The notes under the pieces: model-generated
Told to the model about the DNA's origin: nothing
What the model saw: the letters and a program-made list of their open reading frames with translations, nothing else
Databases searched by the model: none
Shown here: in pieces, positions 33,697 through 46,795 of the stretch
Position numbering within the stretch: position 1 is the stretch's first letter
Layout of the letters: each line of letters begins with the position of its first letter
Source: Vitellaria paradoxa
Lineage: Eukaryota; Streptophyta; Magnoliopsida; Ericales; Sapotaceae
NCBI GenBank assembly: GCA_019916065.1
Contig: CM034240.1
Location: 37,189,389 to 37,253,388 of the forward strand
Reading direction: 5' to 3'
Length of the DNA stretch: 64,000 nucleotides
Translations under genes and position numbers: made by a program

Positions 33697-33847
33697 GTGC
33701 AAGTATTTGTATCTTCTCTTTAATGATTCATTCTTGGTTGATCGGAATTATATTTTTACAACCGAGGGCCATCCGCTTCCAGTAGTGAGTGATTGGCATG
33801 AGAGGCTTCCAGAGACTTATATCCTAAGCAACTGGACTCTTGTCAAG
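33697..33847 (+). CDS. GH47 EDEM/MNS-like alpha-mannosidase, penultimate exon
   Basis: A 151-base exon runs from acceptor TTTTGTAG to donor GTGACC. Joined to the previous exon it completes LAET and continues CKYLYLLFNDSFLVD, RNYIFTTEGHPLPVV, DWHERLPETYI, SNWTLVK. The TTEGH motif carries the conserved threonine that helps bind the catalytic calcium ion in GH47 enzymes. It ends in phase 0, matching the last exon. The frame happens to stay open past the donor to 33994, but that tail is not conserved family sequence and I treat it as intron. Confidence 0.92.
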
Positions 33848-35681
33848 GTGACCTTTTCTGCTTTTGCCAACAAGTACAGTGATTCCTTATTATTTGATGC
33901 TAGCAGATCTGAAGTTCCCGAACCTAATGTTGTCAGCAGCTCTTGCAACCTAGCTTTTTTGTCTTCACAGGCACGCAACACATTTAACAGTTAAATAAAC
34001 TGCGTTATTGCATTTTTTTTTTATTAGTAACTGCTTCGTTGTGATTATATTTAGAGTTTATTTCACCTATACCCCCTATAGTTTCAGTTTTGAGCACCTA
34101 AATCTCACATATGGGTGAACCCATTAAGGGCATTGATTTAAAAAATTACACCAAGATTATATTGATTTTGCTATTTATTTTCCCTTATAAATTATAGTTT
34201 TTTTTCTTATTGTTATTAAACTTTTGCCTCCAGTGTACTTTAGCTTTTGCCCCTATTTATCTTAAAAATGAAAATTTTCCCTCACTAACTATAAATTTTG
34301 GGTCCGTCCCTAATCTCACATATTTCATAAATGTGCACCTAAAGTTTTTGAAATTTATATTACATTCACTCAGATCTCATTTGTTAGATTTTTCATCCAA
34401 AAAGTAATTGTTGACCAATTAAAAATGCTGTGAAATTACCTTTATACCCTTATTATTAATTAAAAAAATGCTCCCACAATATGACAATTTTATTTTGTTT
34501 AATTTTAATTTTGATAATACTTCTATTTATTTGGTTTTGCCAAATTTTATTACAGAAAATGACAAAACAAAATAAATAAAAGTAACATCAAAATTAAAAA
34601 TAAATAAAAGAAGATTATCATTTTGCAGGAGCATTTTTTTTTTATTAATAATAAAGGTATAAAGGTAATTTCATAATATTGAATTGGTGAACAATAACTT
34701 TTTGACAAAAAATCTAATAGAGGAAGTCTGAGTAAATGTAATACAAATCTCAAGAGATTTAGTTGCACATTTATGAATTATGAAACCTTTAAGGTCTAGG
34801 TGCACGAAACTGAAACATGAACGTAAACCACAGGAGATATAAAGCGAATTTCATAGCATTGAATTGGTCAACAATTACTTTTTGGATGAAAAATCTAATA
34901 GGAGTCTGAGTAAACGCAATACGAATCTCAGAGGTTTAGTTGCACATTTATGAAACCTGTTGGGTTTAGGTGCATAAAATCGAAACCTACACCCAAACCA
35001 CAAGGGGTGTGGGTGAAGTAAACTCTTATATTTATATAGACACCTAGTTTATTTATTTATGTTTTTATTTGGATATAGCGTGTTCTAGTCCACCATTTAT
35101 TTACCTTTTACCAACAGAAAATACTCCTCGTGACCAATCACCTTATGATGATGAACACTGTCATTTCAGCAATGCATGGATATCTTTAGATAGTCATTCA
35201 ACTCAACTCATTTGGGTTCATGTTTATATGAAGTGATTTTGTTTTACGCTAGCCATCAATATATCGCAGCAAGCCATCATATATCGCAGCACCACCCCCC
35301 GCCCCCCTCTTCTCCTATTCTGGCTTGGGACTGGCTGTGTTAAAAGTAACATTAAGCATGCACATTCAGAGTTAAATAATACTACTGGGAACCTTTTGAA
35401 CAAAGAAATGCACTGAGAAATTTGTAGACATATTTAGAACCGGCAAATGCATTGAGAAAAGTTCATGTGAGTTTTTAGTTTCCTAGTAAATACTATTATT
35501 TGGCGGTTGGATTTATGTTTTGGTTCACTTTTGACAGTTTGACCAACATTAGACTAACTAAAACTGAATTTTGGTTTCTACCCACATTGTTTTGCAATTT
35601 TAACTGCACCAAGTTGGGCTGTTATGTTGGTAGTGATCCAAATTGTTAAGAATTGCTAAAATAAAGGTCATCTCTCTGCAG
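33848..35681 (+). other. GH47 gene last intron (1834 bp)
   Basis: It runs from donor GTGACC to acceptor CTCTGCAG in phase 0. Over half is the foldback element at 34053-35025. The remainder (35034-35681) looks like ordinary intron sequence. Its last 141 bases are also present in copy 1 (1-141), so the 22 kb repeat starts inside this intron. Confidence 0.8.
34053..35025. mobile_element. Foldback/MULE-like element in the last GH47 intron
   Basis: A 973 bp element whose ends are AGAGTTTATTTCACCTATAC and, inverted, GAGTTTACTTCACCCACACC. It is flanked by a perfect 8 bp direct repeat TTATATTT (34045-34052 and 35026-35033). The left arm (about 34053-34480) pairs with about 34625-34830. The right side is then repeated as a second diverged arm (about 34845-35025), so one arm has been duplicated. 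Paired blocks include AAATTACCTTTATACCCTTA with TAAAGGTATAAAGGTAATTT. It is purely non-coding. Confidence 0.85.
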
Positions 35682-35909
35682 GACGAACAGCGAGCTAAAC
35701 AAGCAAGTGCAATGTCCTTGCAAGTCTGTCCAGCAATTACATTGAAGCTGGGGCACGGTGGGGAACTGGTTGAGAGTGCTTGCCACATCCCCGATGCTCG
35801 TGAGGATCACAGGTGTTTGGTTAATGAGGATTGCGGAATAGATTCAGTTACTTGCAGGCGAAGATCGTGCAGCATGGCTGGTTACTGTGGCCTTTGGTTC
35901 TTCATATGA
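35682..35909 (+). CDS. GH47 EDEM/MNS-like alpha-mannosidase, last exon
   Basis: A phase-0 exon after the CTGCAG acceptor, ending in TGA at 35907-35909. It encodes 75 residues: DEQRAKQASAMSLQVCPA, then a cysteine-rich tail with CHIPDAREDHRC, NEDCGIDS and SCSMAGYCGLW. With the two preceding exons it gives the C-terminal third or so of an EDEM-type protein, close to Arabidopsis MNS4/MNS5 in type; I cannot decide which. Such proteins act in the ER, generating the glycan signal that sends misfolded proteins to degradation. The 1.83 kb intron before it contains a foldback element. Duplicate copy at 142-369. Confidence 0.9.
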   Translation, partial: DEQRAKQASAMSLQVCPAITLKLGHGGELVESACHIPDAREDHRCLVNEDCGIDSVTCRRRSCSMAGYCGLWFFI

Positions 35910-36482
35910 AACCCTGTACAACCCGAAATTCTTTTTGCAAGAAGAAAATAAGTTTACCCAGAAAAGGAAAAGAAGAACACTAATCAGACACAGAGGTCCA
36001 GAACCTGTGTTCAAGGATAAATTATCTCGGAGAGTTAAGCATTCTGACAGGTTCATTGAGATGACAAGAAACAGAAGTCAAAATCCTGTAATTTAATGTA
36101 AACTTGGTTAAATGGCCTAGGAGCTACTTTGGTTTTTTTTTTTTTTTTAAATTGAACAAGGTTTTGCGATTTATTTTTGGTTCAATGTTAGGTTGACTGG
36201 AAATATTGAACTACATTTGTCCCCATATGTATGAGCTGTGTTGGATTCATTCATTTAGCATTGCAGGAAAGGAAGGCAGAATTGTTTGTTGTAGTTATTT
36301 AGCTTTTAGCTCAGCAGAAGTAAGATGCACAATTAATGTTTGGAAAAAATTTTATGAAATCCTTTCCTTAAATCGTTTGAAAAAGGAATAGGGATTTTAA
36401 ATTACTTTACATTACTTTGTCTTTTCTTTTTCTTTTTATTTTTCTTACCGAATTTTCACTTAAAACATAATTTTAAATGCTA
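35910..36482 (+). other. 3' flank of the GH47 gene (copy 2)
   Basis: Counterpart of 370-943. It is probable 3' UTR and flank, with a two-base deletion relative to copy 1 near 35987 (CAGACACAG against CAGAGACACAG). No separate gene. Confidence 0.5.
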
Positions 36483-37961
36483 AAGGCCTGTTTGATAAAA
36501 CTGTGAGTTTTCATTTTTGTGTTTAATTTTTGTTTCAGGTTTTAGTTTTTGTGTTTAGTTTTTTTTTTTTTGTTTTTATTTCCATAGTAGAAATAAAAAA
36601 AAATAAAACTGAAAAACATGTATAGTTATGATAATTGTTAGTTAGTAGTATAGTTATTAATTAATTAAATTCACTAAATTTAAGTAGTTTAATTATATTA
36701 TTTGTTAAAATAATTTAATCTAATAAAAAAATACACTAAACATAATTTATTTATAACTTTTTATAATGTAAATAAAATAATTTAATTCAATTAATAAAAT
36801 ATATTAAATACAAGTTAATTATATTATTTATTAAAAATAATTTAATAAAATATTTTTATATTAAATTAATTACTCTTGAATTTAAATATAAGTAATTGAG
36901 TTTACTTAATTATTAATTAAATTATTTAATATATAATTTCATTAATAATTAATTTTATCAAAATATAATATAAATACCAATAATTATATTTTTAATAAAA
37001 CTATTTTTCATAAAATATAATTAAGATTATTTAATTTAATTAATTAATTAAATCAATTTAATTGTAGTCAATTAAGATATATATTGAATAAAAATAACTA
37101 TATTATTTATTAAAAAATTTAATAAAATATTTTTATTAAATTAACTACTTAAGTTTAATTATAATTAATTTAATTAGTTAATTATTAATTAAATTGTATA
37201 ATATAATAATTAATAACTAATTTTATCAAAAATATAATATAATTATTAATATAATTACGAATAATTATATTGTTTGAGAAACTATTTTTAATAAAAATAT
37301 AATTAAAATAATTAATTTAATTAATTAATTAAATCAAATTAATTTTAGTTATTAAAATTATTATATTTATTGAATTAAATTATTCTTAATAAAATACAAT
37401 TAAACTAATTAAATTTAATTAACTAATTAATCTAAGTTAATTAATTTAATTAGCATGAAATATATTTTATTTTTATTGGATAGAATTATCTTAAACAACT
37501 AATATAATTAGAATAATTAAATTAAATTTAATATATTTTTATATAAAGTAAAAAATAAAAATAGATTTAGTATCACCAAACATAATTTCATCATCAAATC
37601 GGAGGTAGGTGATGGTGGTAGCGGTTATTGGCCATCGTCAGAGGTGAGTGAGGGGCAACAATGATTGGCGATGGCTGAAGATGGGTGGTGGTGGCAACGC
37701 GACGATGGCAATAGTCGAATGTGGGTGGCAACCAGTGGATAGTGGTAGTTGATAGTAGACGATAGTGTAACTGTTAGTGGTTGTGAAAAAAAATAAAAAT
37801 TGAGAAAATATTTTTTTATATTTTTATAATTTTTAATAATTTTGAAAATAGTTTTTCATATTTTTAAAAACTGAAAATAAATTTATCAAATGAGTTTTTT
37901 GTTCAGTTTTTGAAAAAATAAAAATAAAAATAAAAATTGAAAATAAAATGGTTAAGAGGCT
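36483..37961 (-). mobile_element. AT-rich PIF/Harbinger-like element X (copy 2)
   Basis: Counterpart of 944-2444, about 22 bases shorter through small indels in A/T runs. The ends and the GC-richer internal block (about 37600-37770) are conserved. It is related, in inverted orientation, to 57068-58169. Confidence 0.6.
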
Positions 37962-39969
37962 CTAGTTTTTTGTTTTTTTTTTTTTCTTTGAAAAAAACAA
38001 AGAGATGATGTCATTCATATTCAGTGGATGGATGGGTGGCTTGTAAGGTACTTGAAAGGGTCAAATTCAACGCCTAAACACAAAGGGTTGTTTTTAACCT
38101 TTAAAAGAGTTGAAGAATTAGGGGCCCGTTTCAAAGCAAAATTTTTGGAAATTTAATTTTTTATAATAGTTATTAGGTGCAATTTTTTATATTTTGTAAA
38201 AATTAAAATTTTCAACAATTTTTAAAATTTTAAGTAATTTTTTATTCTTTGATAAAAAATTCAAAAATTTTTAAAACTTTTAGTTATTTTAGCACAAAGT
38301 TGAGAATTTTTCAAAATTTTGCAGTAACTTTTGAAATATCACCAAATGTTTAAAAAAACAAAAGTTATTAAAAATGTCTTTTTTGATTTCCAGACAGGTC
38401 CTAAGGTAAAATTAGTCCTTTCGGGTGTAGGTATGATTCCTTCGTCAGCCTTTAGCTTCAAATAAATAAATAAACAAATAAATAAATGAAAATCATTGAA
38501 ATTTGAATTAAAAAAAGAAATGAAAATTATTAGAAGTTTCGAACTCCCTGTTGTTATCAGAGTCATGAACCAAAGTCTTTATGAATTATCTTACCTAGCA
38601 AAAATAAATATATAAAATTCTATGCCACTATTTTAAGATGTACCTTAATTAATTGTAAAATTTTTATCGACACATCATTCTGGTAATTTTTTAAATTTTT
38701 ATATCTTTTCCGTAGAGTGGTATTTTCCGTTGACAAAATTATTTTTTCGTTCGATATTTTCTTAAAAATTCTAGAATTTTGTAATGGCACTTTTGTAGTT
38801 ATATGGCTCTTGAAGGGACTTGGTATTTTTTGAAGTTGAAGGGCACATCCTTATGGCCGGTGAACGATTTATGCATATATATATATTATATATATATCCA
38901 TCCCCCTTGAAGGTTTAAGTTATTGATTGGGAAAAAGCAAGCAAGAATATACACACTTACTTACCCAAAAAAAAAAAGCAAGAATATACATATACATATA
39001 TATGTATTCACCAAAATTAATATTAATAGGATCAATATATATATATATATATATAACTTTCCTATCATCATGTTCAAAATGCACCCCCACTCTTTGTTCA
39101 TTAGGCTTTTCTTTCGGAGTGGCATGCATGTTCTCTTTCAATTATTACAGCCATTTTGACGGGATGTCTCGTGGAGCTATGGGTTCAATTTATAAAATTG
39201 TCCGTATGAATCAACGTGCATGCGAACACTAGATGATATTCCGAACGAGTGGTTACACACCTACTAGTAATTACTTATACTAAAATATAGAAATATAATT
39301 TGATATATAAATAACTCAAATTTAAATTTATAAAGTAAACTTATATGAAAAATTGTAAGAATAAAAATTACTAATCAAAAGAGATTATAGTATCTATACA
39401 GCGTTTAATAAATGCGTAAAATTTTATCACATTTTTTAAAAATATTAATTTAAAACCTTTTATATAAAAAGTATTCAAAAAAGATATAGAAAAAGTAAGA
39501 GAGTATGTTTTCATATGAAATAACAGAAAAGACAACCAAAGTAGAATAAAATAAAGCTTCTTTATTTTATAAAAGTGTATTATTTAAAATTTAAGTATTA
39601 AGCACATTAAAATTAAAATTTTTATTTTTATTTTTAATAAATTATTAAAGAAAATTAAAGTTTGAATACCATTTTTTTAAAATAAAAAATTTACTTGACT
39701 TTCTAATAGGCATCCGTACATTATTTAATAAATGTATAAAATTTTATTATTTATTATAAATTTTTTCACATTTTTTGAAATATTAATTCAAAAACTTTTA
39801 TAGATAAAAAGTATTAAAAAATGAAAAAAAAAGTAAGAGATTATATTTCATATGAAATGACAAAAAAAGAATCAAAGTGGAGAAAGAAAGAAGTAATCTA
39901 GACTAATAAATAAATCCAATGGTTGAAATATATAAATATCAAATCATGAGAAATATTGTTATGTAGATA
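37962..39969. other. AT-rich intergenic DNA (copy 2)
   Basis: Counterpart of 2445-4474, including the TA microsatellite (about 38873-38897, interrupted here by TT), the second TA tract near 39035-39055 and the imperfect direct duplication at about 39402-39900. No gene. Confidence 0.5.
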
Positions 39970-40503
39970 TAATAAAACATGATGGTTTTTTAAAATATCT
40001 CTCTTGCAAATAAAGATTAAATAGTTAAGAACTTTTTTTTTTAATTCAATGAATGAGATCATTTTTATATTTTTAACTTTTCACTCAATTCTTATTTTAG
40101 CGGACCCCACTATCATCTATTTCACCAAACGATTTGAATTTGGGTATTTTAACTTTCACCGTATTTTAAGGGTGAAGATTATATGTAAATTAAAGTTGCT
40201 AACTTAAATTTTATCCAATTATAATTTTTAGAAAATTGAACCTTCTAAATTAAAACGCTATAATTTATGTTTTCTTTTATGATACTTATAAAAAAATTAT
40301 TGGAGAGAGAAAGAGAGACCAAAACACATGCACTAACTGTTAGAACTTAAAGTTTTAAGAAAAATTAAAACTCACTTATTATCATAATTTTTTTGATGTG
40401 AACTTTTTGTTCAAAATTTTAATTATATAAGAAAATTTAATACTAATTTTGTTGGGAATACCATAGGCACGAATTATTGCTAGTATTATATAATTTACAA
40501 TAC
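39970..40503 (+). repeat. Dispersed 0.5 kb repeat, family R (copy 2)
   Basis: Counterpart of 4475-5010 within the 22 kb duplication. It is nearly identical to it and is a diverged inverted match to 62030-62545. Confidence 0.65.
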
Positions 40504-40604
40504 TACAAATCCATTATCTACACATACAAAAATATATACACACACATATACACACATATGAACCATTTAATATTAGACATCAGTATTTCAGGCAAAAGTG
40601 CTAT

Positions 40605-43600
40605 TAGGGATGTAAATCGGGCCAACCCGGCCCAACTCGGCCCGGGAATTCAAGCCGACCCGCCCCTGCTGCCCCAGCCGATTTTCAGGTCGGGTCGGGC
40701 CAAGGGTCACACCACCCGCCCCTGACCCACCCCAACCGACCTAGCCTTTTTTTAATATTTTTTATTTTTTTAAAGAAAATAAAATAAAAATAAAACTCAA
40801 ATAAACACATTAAAATCATTATTGATAAAAATTAAAATTTATTACACAACAACTAATTACATAATTAACATTAAATTTAAAATTACAATTTATAAATGTA
40901 AAATTATAAAAAAAATAAATAAATGATAGAGTAATTAATAGGTACATCAGTTCACGTCTTATACATCCCAACTAGGTTGGCACCTATAAAAGTGACTATC
41001 ATTTACAAATATTACTCTATCTATACATAATTATTAATTTATTATTCATCACTAGATCCACTAGCGTGTTCTTCTCTTTCACTTAAATACATTGCATCAA
41101 AATTAAGGGCAAGTTACTCTTTTTCGGCACCTTCCTGTTGTCTATTTTCTGTAAAATACCAATCTCATAAACACATCAAGGCTTCTACTGTCAGAGGGGC
41201 CAGTCGACTCCTGAAATTGACTGATAACGCGTCCACTAGCACTAAATGCTTGCTCGGATGCTACGGTAAAAACTAGAAATACGAATATATCACGAGCTAA
41301 AACTGAAAGAATTGAAAACTTTGATTGTTGTCCCTTCCACCAGTCTAAAAGACTGAAATCATCTTCATTTTCTATTGGAGGTGTACCGAGATAACGTTAG
41401 AGGTCGGATGAATTTGAACTTGCACTTGCACTTGTTGATACATCTGTCCGTCGGGATGTTATTCTTCTCCAAATGGGCGTATTGCCACCAAAGTCACGGT
41501 GAGAAGAGGATGTTGGGCCACAGTTGGTTGGACAGTTGTACGATTGCTATCATACCGACCCAATAGAGTTTGCATTTCTATTTAATTTGATATAATTGTT
41601 CTTGGGCACTTTCATGCCCATATATCATCTCTAATAATTGAAAGAAAAGATCTTCTTTATATATAGGGTCTAAAATAGTAGTAATACCAAAATGTATGGG
41701 AAATAGGTTAAAATATTTATCAAATTTTTCCTTCATTACAATGACCAAAGAGCATAATACTTGCGCACCATATTTGTTAAAAATTTCATCAATAACCCCT
41801 AATTGATAAATAACAGTAGAAGAAGTAGGATAATAAATTTCACAAAATATTTTAGTAGCAACATCAAAAACATGTAAAAAATCTTTATAGAAAATTGCAT
41901 TTGCCCAATCAATTGGCTCAGTACTATCTAATCCAACAGCTTGATTACTTAAAATAAATAAATCAATTACTTTTTGATATTTAATAGCAACTTTTAACAT
42001 TATATAGGTTGAATTCCATCTTATATTAATTTTCATTGGTAATTTTCTAGGTTTTAAACCAATTTGATTGCATATGCCAGCAAATAGACTAATTCTTTTT
42101 GAGAACTCATGGCACAAACTACAGCTCTTTTTATTTTTACAATAGAAGATTCATAAATGTTCAATCAATCCTTACAATTAAATTAAGTATATGGACACAA
42201 CAACGACCACGAAATAATGAACTATTTGCAGACAAAGCATTAGCTAAATAATTAAAACAAACATCATTATATGAAGCATTGTCTAAAGTAATAGAAAATA
42301 TTTTTGTAGATAATTGCCACGATGCAAGTTCATGCAAAATAAGTTCCCCACGCTGAATCCAGTGAATGGTTATTCAACTAATTTAAATGAAACAATGTGT
42401 TTATTTATTTTCCAATTTTCATTAATATAATGTGCAGTTATACAAAGATATTCAATATCTTGGTAAGATTTCACATATCGGCGGTCAAGCAAACATTTCC
42501 TTCAAAATTAGTAAAATAAGTTCTTAATTCATCCTTTTTTGATTCAAAATCTCCTAAAATTTATTTTTTGAAGTATTTCTTGAAAAACTGCGATATTGTG
42601 GTGTAAAACTTTCGCGAATAAATTCTTCAAAATGTTGATTTTCACTCATTGTAAATGGTTGCTCATCTTTAACAATATATCTAACTAAATTATTTTGTGT
42701 TCTTGCAGGGTCATAAGAAAAAATATTTAAATTACCCCTTCATTACCTAATTGAGTTTGTGTTGTACGTGGAAAATATTGATCAATTAAACTATTAACGC
42801 GAGGATCCTGTTGGTGCCTTCTATTTAAATGTCTTTTTAAATGACTAGTTCCAGATGTAGTTCTACCATCTAATAAATCCCACAAATAACGCATTTATCC
42901 TTATGCATTCCATTATCACGTGGAATTCTAATAAAAAAATCTCATGCTTTTGAAGTGCCACGCTGGTGCTGGGCGTGATGGGAAGATGATGCACCAATAT
43001 CACCAGCTGTAGTAGTAGGTGTTGGTATTTGTGGTGATGCAAATTGTTCTACTTGTTCTTGAGGGGGAAAAGATATTGAGTCTCCACCCTCCAAATCAAA
43101 ATAATAAGTGTCCCGTGGATCCATTTAAAAAATAATTTAATAAAAAAAAAATTATTACAAATACAAAAATGTATGTATGCAAATTAAAAAAATAATTAAA
43201 TACTAAATTGAAATAATTTGAAACCTTGAATCACTTGATCTTGAAAGTTGAAATCTTGACTTCTAATTTGACAAAATGGAATGCACTTGAGCACAATTGA
43301 AGAGCACACTTGAGTGTTAGTAGCTTGGTAATATAGAAATTTGGAGAGAAATTTTGTTAATTTTTTGTGAGGGTGAGTGAATGTGAGTGTGGGGCATTTA
43401 TAATGGGAGATGGTGGGAGAGTTTTGTAATTTTTTAAAATTTATTTGTAATTAAAAAAAATTTTTTAGACCATTGATCATCGTTCTACGCTACAGAACGG
43501 CTTCTGCTGCCACTGCTGGGCTGGGCATAACCAAAAAAAAAAAATTTTGAACGTTCTGCCAAACAGAACAGTCAAAAGGGGGGGGCCGGGGCGGGGCGGG

Positions 43601-43765
43601 CCGGGGCGACTCGGGCTGGGTCGAGCCGAGGGCAACCCAAGCCCTGACCTGGGGGAGGGAGGGGCGAGGTCGGGCCGGGCCGGGCTCATACGGAATGTGG
43701 GTCGGGCCTGGGTCGGGTCGTTTTCGGGCCGAGTCTTGGGCCGACCTGACCTATTTACATCCTTA
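40605..43765 (-). mobile_element. Decayed hAT transposon (copy 2)
   Basis: Counterpart of 5112-8295 with the same terminal repeats and the same 8 bp duplication AGTGCTAT (40597-40604 and 43766-43773). It is 3161 bp, about 23 bases shorter through small deletions. The GC-rich ends are conserved. Confidence 0.92.
41142..43124 (-). pseudogene. hAT transposase pseudogene (copy 2)
   Basis: Counterpart of 5650-7644. It shares the Trp-position TGA codons and the TGA before NIYESS, and has extra small deletions (for example near 41750 and 42100) that further split the RNase-H-like core. The BED finger, core motifs and hATC domain are recognisable in pieces. The shared stops predate the duplication. 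The private indels look like sequence error or very recent change. Confidence 0.85.
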
Positions 43766-43773
43766 AGTGCTAT

Positions 43774-46662
43774 AGTGTCTTACTAATCAAAAATTTAAAT
43801 TACTTAGATGAATAACATTATTAATCATGCCACTTTATCTTCTCTATACCTTTATTATCTAATATTTGTTCTTCTTACTCGTAATTATGATTTTTTTTTA
43901 AACCCTTAATTGAGGCCAAACAAGGTTTAACACATAAGGTAATGTTTTTAAAGGTTTTCATTTAACTAGCTTTTCAATTGAAATTTAATTTTTACTTGTT
44001 TACGGTCATAATTTAAGCTTTTAAACTATTTGCCGAAAATCAAAATTAAAACAAGGTTAAAAATTAACCCCCCCAAAATATATATATATATAATATAAGA
44101 ACTAAAATAACTTTGAGACCTATAATTTTAGAAGAAAAAATATTTTTGGCAATAGTAATATCATAGTATAACGGATCAATATAATATAGTATGTCTATGT
44201 AACGCGCAGTACTCAATTTTTACTAATTTTTGAGATTTTTATGCCATTTAGATATTTAAATCTGAGATTTAGTTTGAGTTGTTGATTTTTTTTATTCTCT
44301 TAGGTTAGGTTGGACCAAATTTATGTTCGGGTTAGAGTTAGGCCTAGGGCCCAACCCTTTTCTTTCTTTTCCTTTTCCTCTTTTTTTTTTTCCTTTTTTC
44401 CCCCCTTCTACTGCTACTGCTAGAGCTAGTAGGGGAGATGAGAGAGATAAGAGATGGAAGAAAGAAAGAAGAAGAGAGAGAAAATGAGAATCGATAATAA
44501 TGATCAAACGGATTTGGGCCTATTTGACCTTGTGATCATTACAATGGTGTTCATTTACCATAATTTAGTTGAGGTGAAGGGATTGAGCTTGTGAACGTTA
44601 GAAGACATGTTTAGATTTTTTTTTATTTTTTCTTTTTTCTTCAAATTTGAGGTAGGGCTTATATATGTATTTGCTTATGTGAATAACTTGATTTTGGGAT
44701 ATCACATGCTTAATGTTGGTAAATATACGTGTGTGTACATGTATATGCATATATGTGGGAAATGTGTTAAATCATTGAGTGACTAAGTCAATTTTTATTT
44801 ATAAGCATGTTATTAAGGTTATTATATATTTATATATGTTGAATTGATAAGGACTTAGATTGATGAATTGAGATTTTGAGATTCGGGTTCTTAAGAACAC
44901 GAACAAGAAATTGATTATGGGTTGTTTCTTACTTGAACATTCGCATGTCTGAGACAGAGTCCTGTTCAGATGGCCATTCGAACTTTTATGTTTGGAGTGT
45001 CTATTCAAACAAATGTTTGTATATCTGGGCTGGAAAATTTTTGTAAATTTATTTTTAAGTTAATTTGAACTTTTTTATCAAGCCCTTGTCCTGGTTGATG
45101 ATTTTGGTACAAGTTTCACCCCAAGTTTACATATTCCATGAAACTGGTTAACAATATATAAATGATGAAGTTTGAGCATAGCATGCCTTTGTTTATGTTG
45201 AAAATTATAATTTATTGATGATCATATATAATTGAGCATATCATGTGCATAAGCTGGGGTTGCATCATTCGGACTACGTTATAATTGTTGATTTGGTCGA
45301 AAGTGTTATATAATTATATTTTGTTGACGTGCTGAGGGACGGTCATATATACAGACAAGATTTATTATTCTTCTTGAAAATGATAAATGATATTTTCTAA
45401 GTGGTCATATGATCCCAGTTGATATATATATGACTGGATAATAGTCATTTGTTTTAGAACATAAATACTTGATTATATTAATTTTCCTGCTAAATATTAG
45501 CAGATGCTCAACTGGGAGTGTAACATAATTTTCTAACGAAAGTGTTAGAGGTATAATATGGGTTTCCCTGAATCTTACTTGATTCGGGGATGTAACCAGG
45601 TTCTCTAGTAGTTATTCATATTTATATTACATGAGGAGGTGACATGGTTTACCAACAATACGCAATGTGAGGGGTATAACACAATTCCCCCACGAGTATT
45701 AGGTTTGTGTGCGTATATATAATTGGCTGTAATAGTAAACGATAATGACATGAGTGGAGGTAGAGAATGAATTAGATGTTACATTGACATTGCATTTTTA
45801 TTATTCCCATTTCAGGAATTGCATTAGTTATTGTTATGTGTTGAGATACTGAGTTTATTAATATAATAATGTCTAATGGTTATGATATTGATAATGATTT
45901 TTATTGTAAATTTAGAGTATAAATGTCAAAACTACAGCGACTTGATTTCTAAGATGAGATATGTAAACAGTTTAGATCGGAATAGTCTAAGTCTGATCCT
46001 AACATCACTTAGGTATTATTGTGCCAAATTATATTAACACTTGAGTACTTGGATACAGTGATTGCAACTGTGTCAAGATGCTGGATGGATCTAGAGACGA
46101 AATTATCCTTTTCATTTATTAGTACTTTTAATTAGGCAACCTGGGTTGTGGGTCCTAAGCCTAAAATTATAACTTTGTTATTATTTACGAAAATTGTAAT
46201 GTTACGAGAATGTAATGTATATAATTACTATTGTGACCGTCCTAGACCTTTCGGAATTACACTGTTTAATTTTATTATATACGAATCAAGGACAGATACA
46301 TGGATTCTAATGGAATGTTGATTATGATTTGATCTTAATGTAAGTTTTTATTGATTTTGATTTAATTTTCATGTCTTATATTTTTCGTCTCAAACTTCGA
46401 GGTTGGATGAATGATAGTATATATGTATATATATATATATAGGAAGTAAGTAGTTAGATTTTAAATTTTTTTCCCTCAATTAGGAGAGTTACACGTCTCT
46501 TCATTCAAATTATTAAAAATATGTATTATTTGATTTTTTTCATTGTATTGTGTCATTCGGTGGTAGTCAATATTTAGTATTGTTTTTTTTTAATCACAAC
46601 ATAATTTAATCATGTAAATCACCTATAACTATCATAATTTATTCAATCACATCGCGATTGAA

Positions 46663-46694
<32 letters not shown>

Positions 46695-46795
46695 TTCAAC
46701 AATAGTGATAGGAGCATCCAAAAATCTCTCAAATTCTAATTACCAAAACTATGTTCAATAAGCAAAAAAAAAATCAGGAAAAAAACAAAAAATGG
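43774..46795. other. Unassigned AT-rich intergenic DNA (copy 2)
   Basis: Counterpart of 8304-11338. No supported gene. Differences from copy 1 include substitutions (GAGGGACGG against GAGGCACGG near 45338; ATCGGAAT against ATCTGAAT near 45976) as well as indels. Confidence 0.45.

Noticed and set aside
33620..33994. A single 124-codon ORF from MCNYIPL to ARNTFNS
   Set aside because: Only its middle (33697-33847) matches GH47. The start lies in the upstream intron and the tail runs past a GTGACC donor whose phase matches the next exon.
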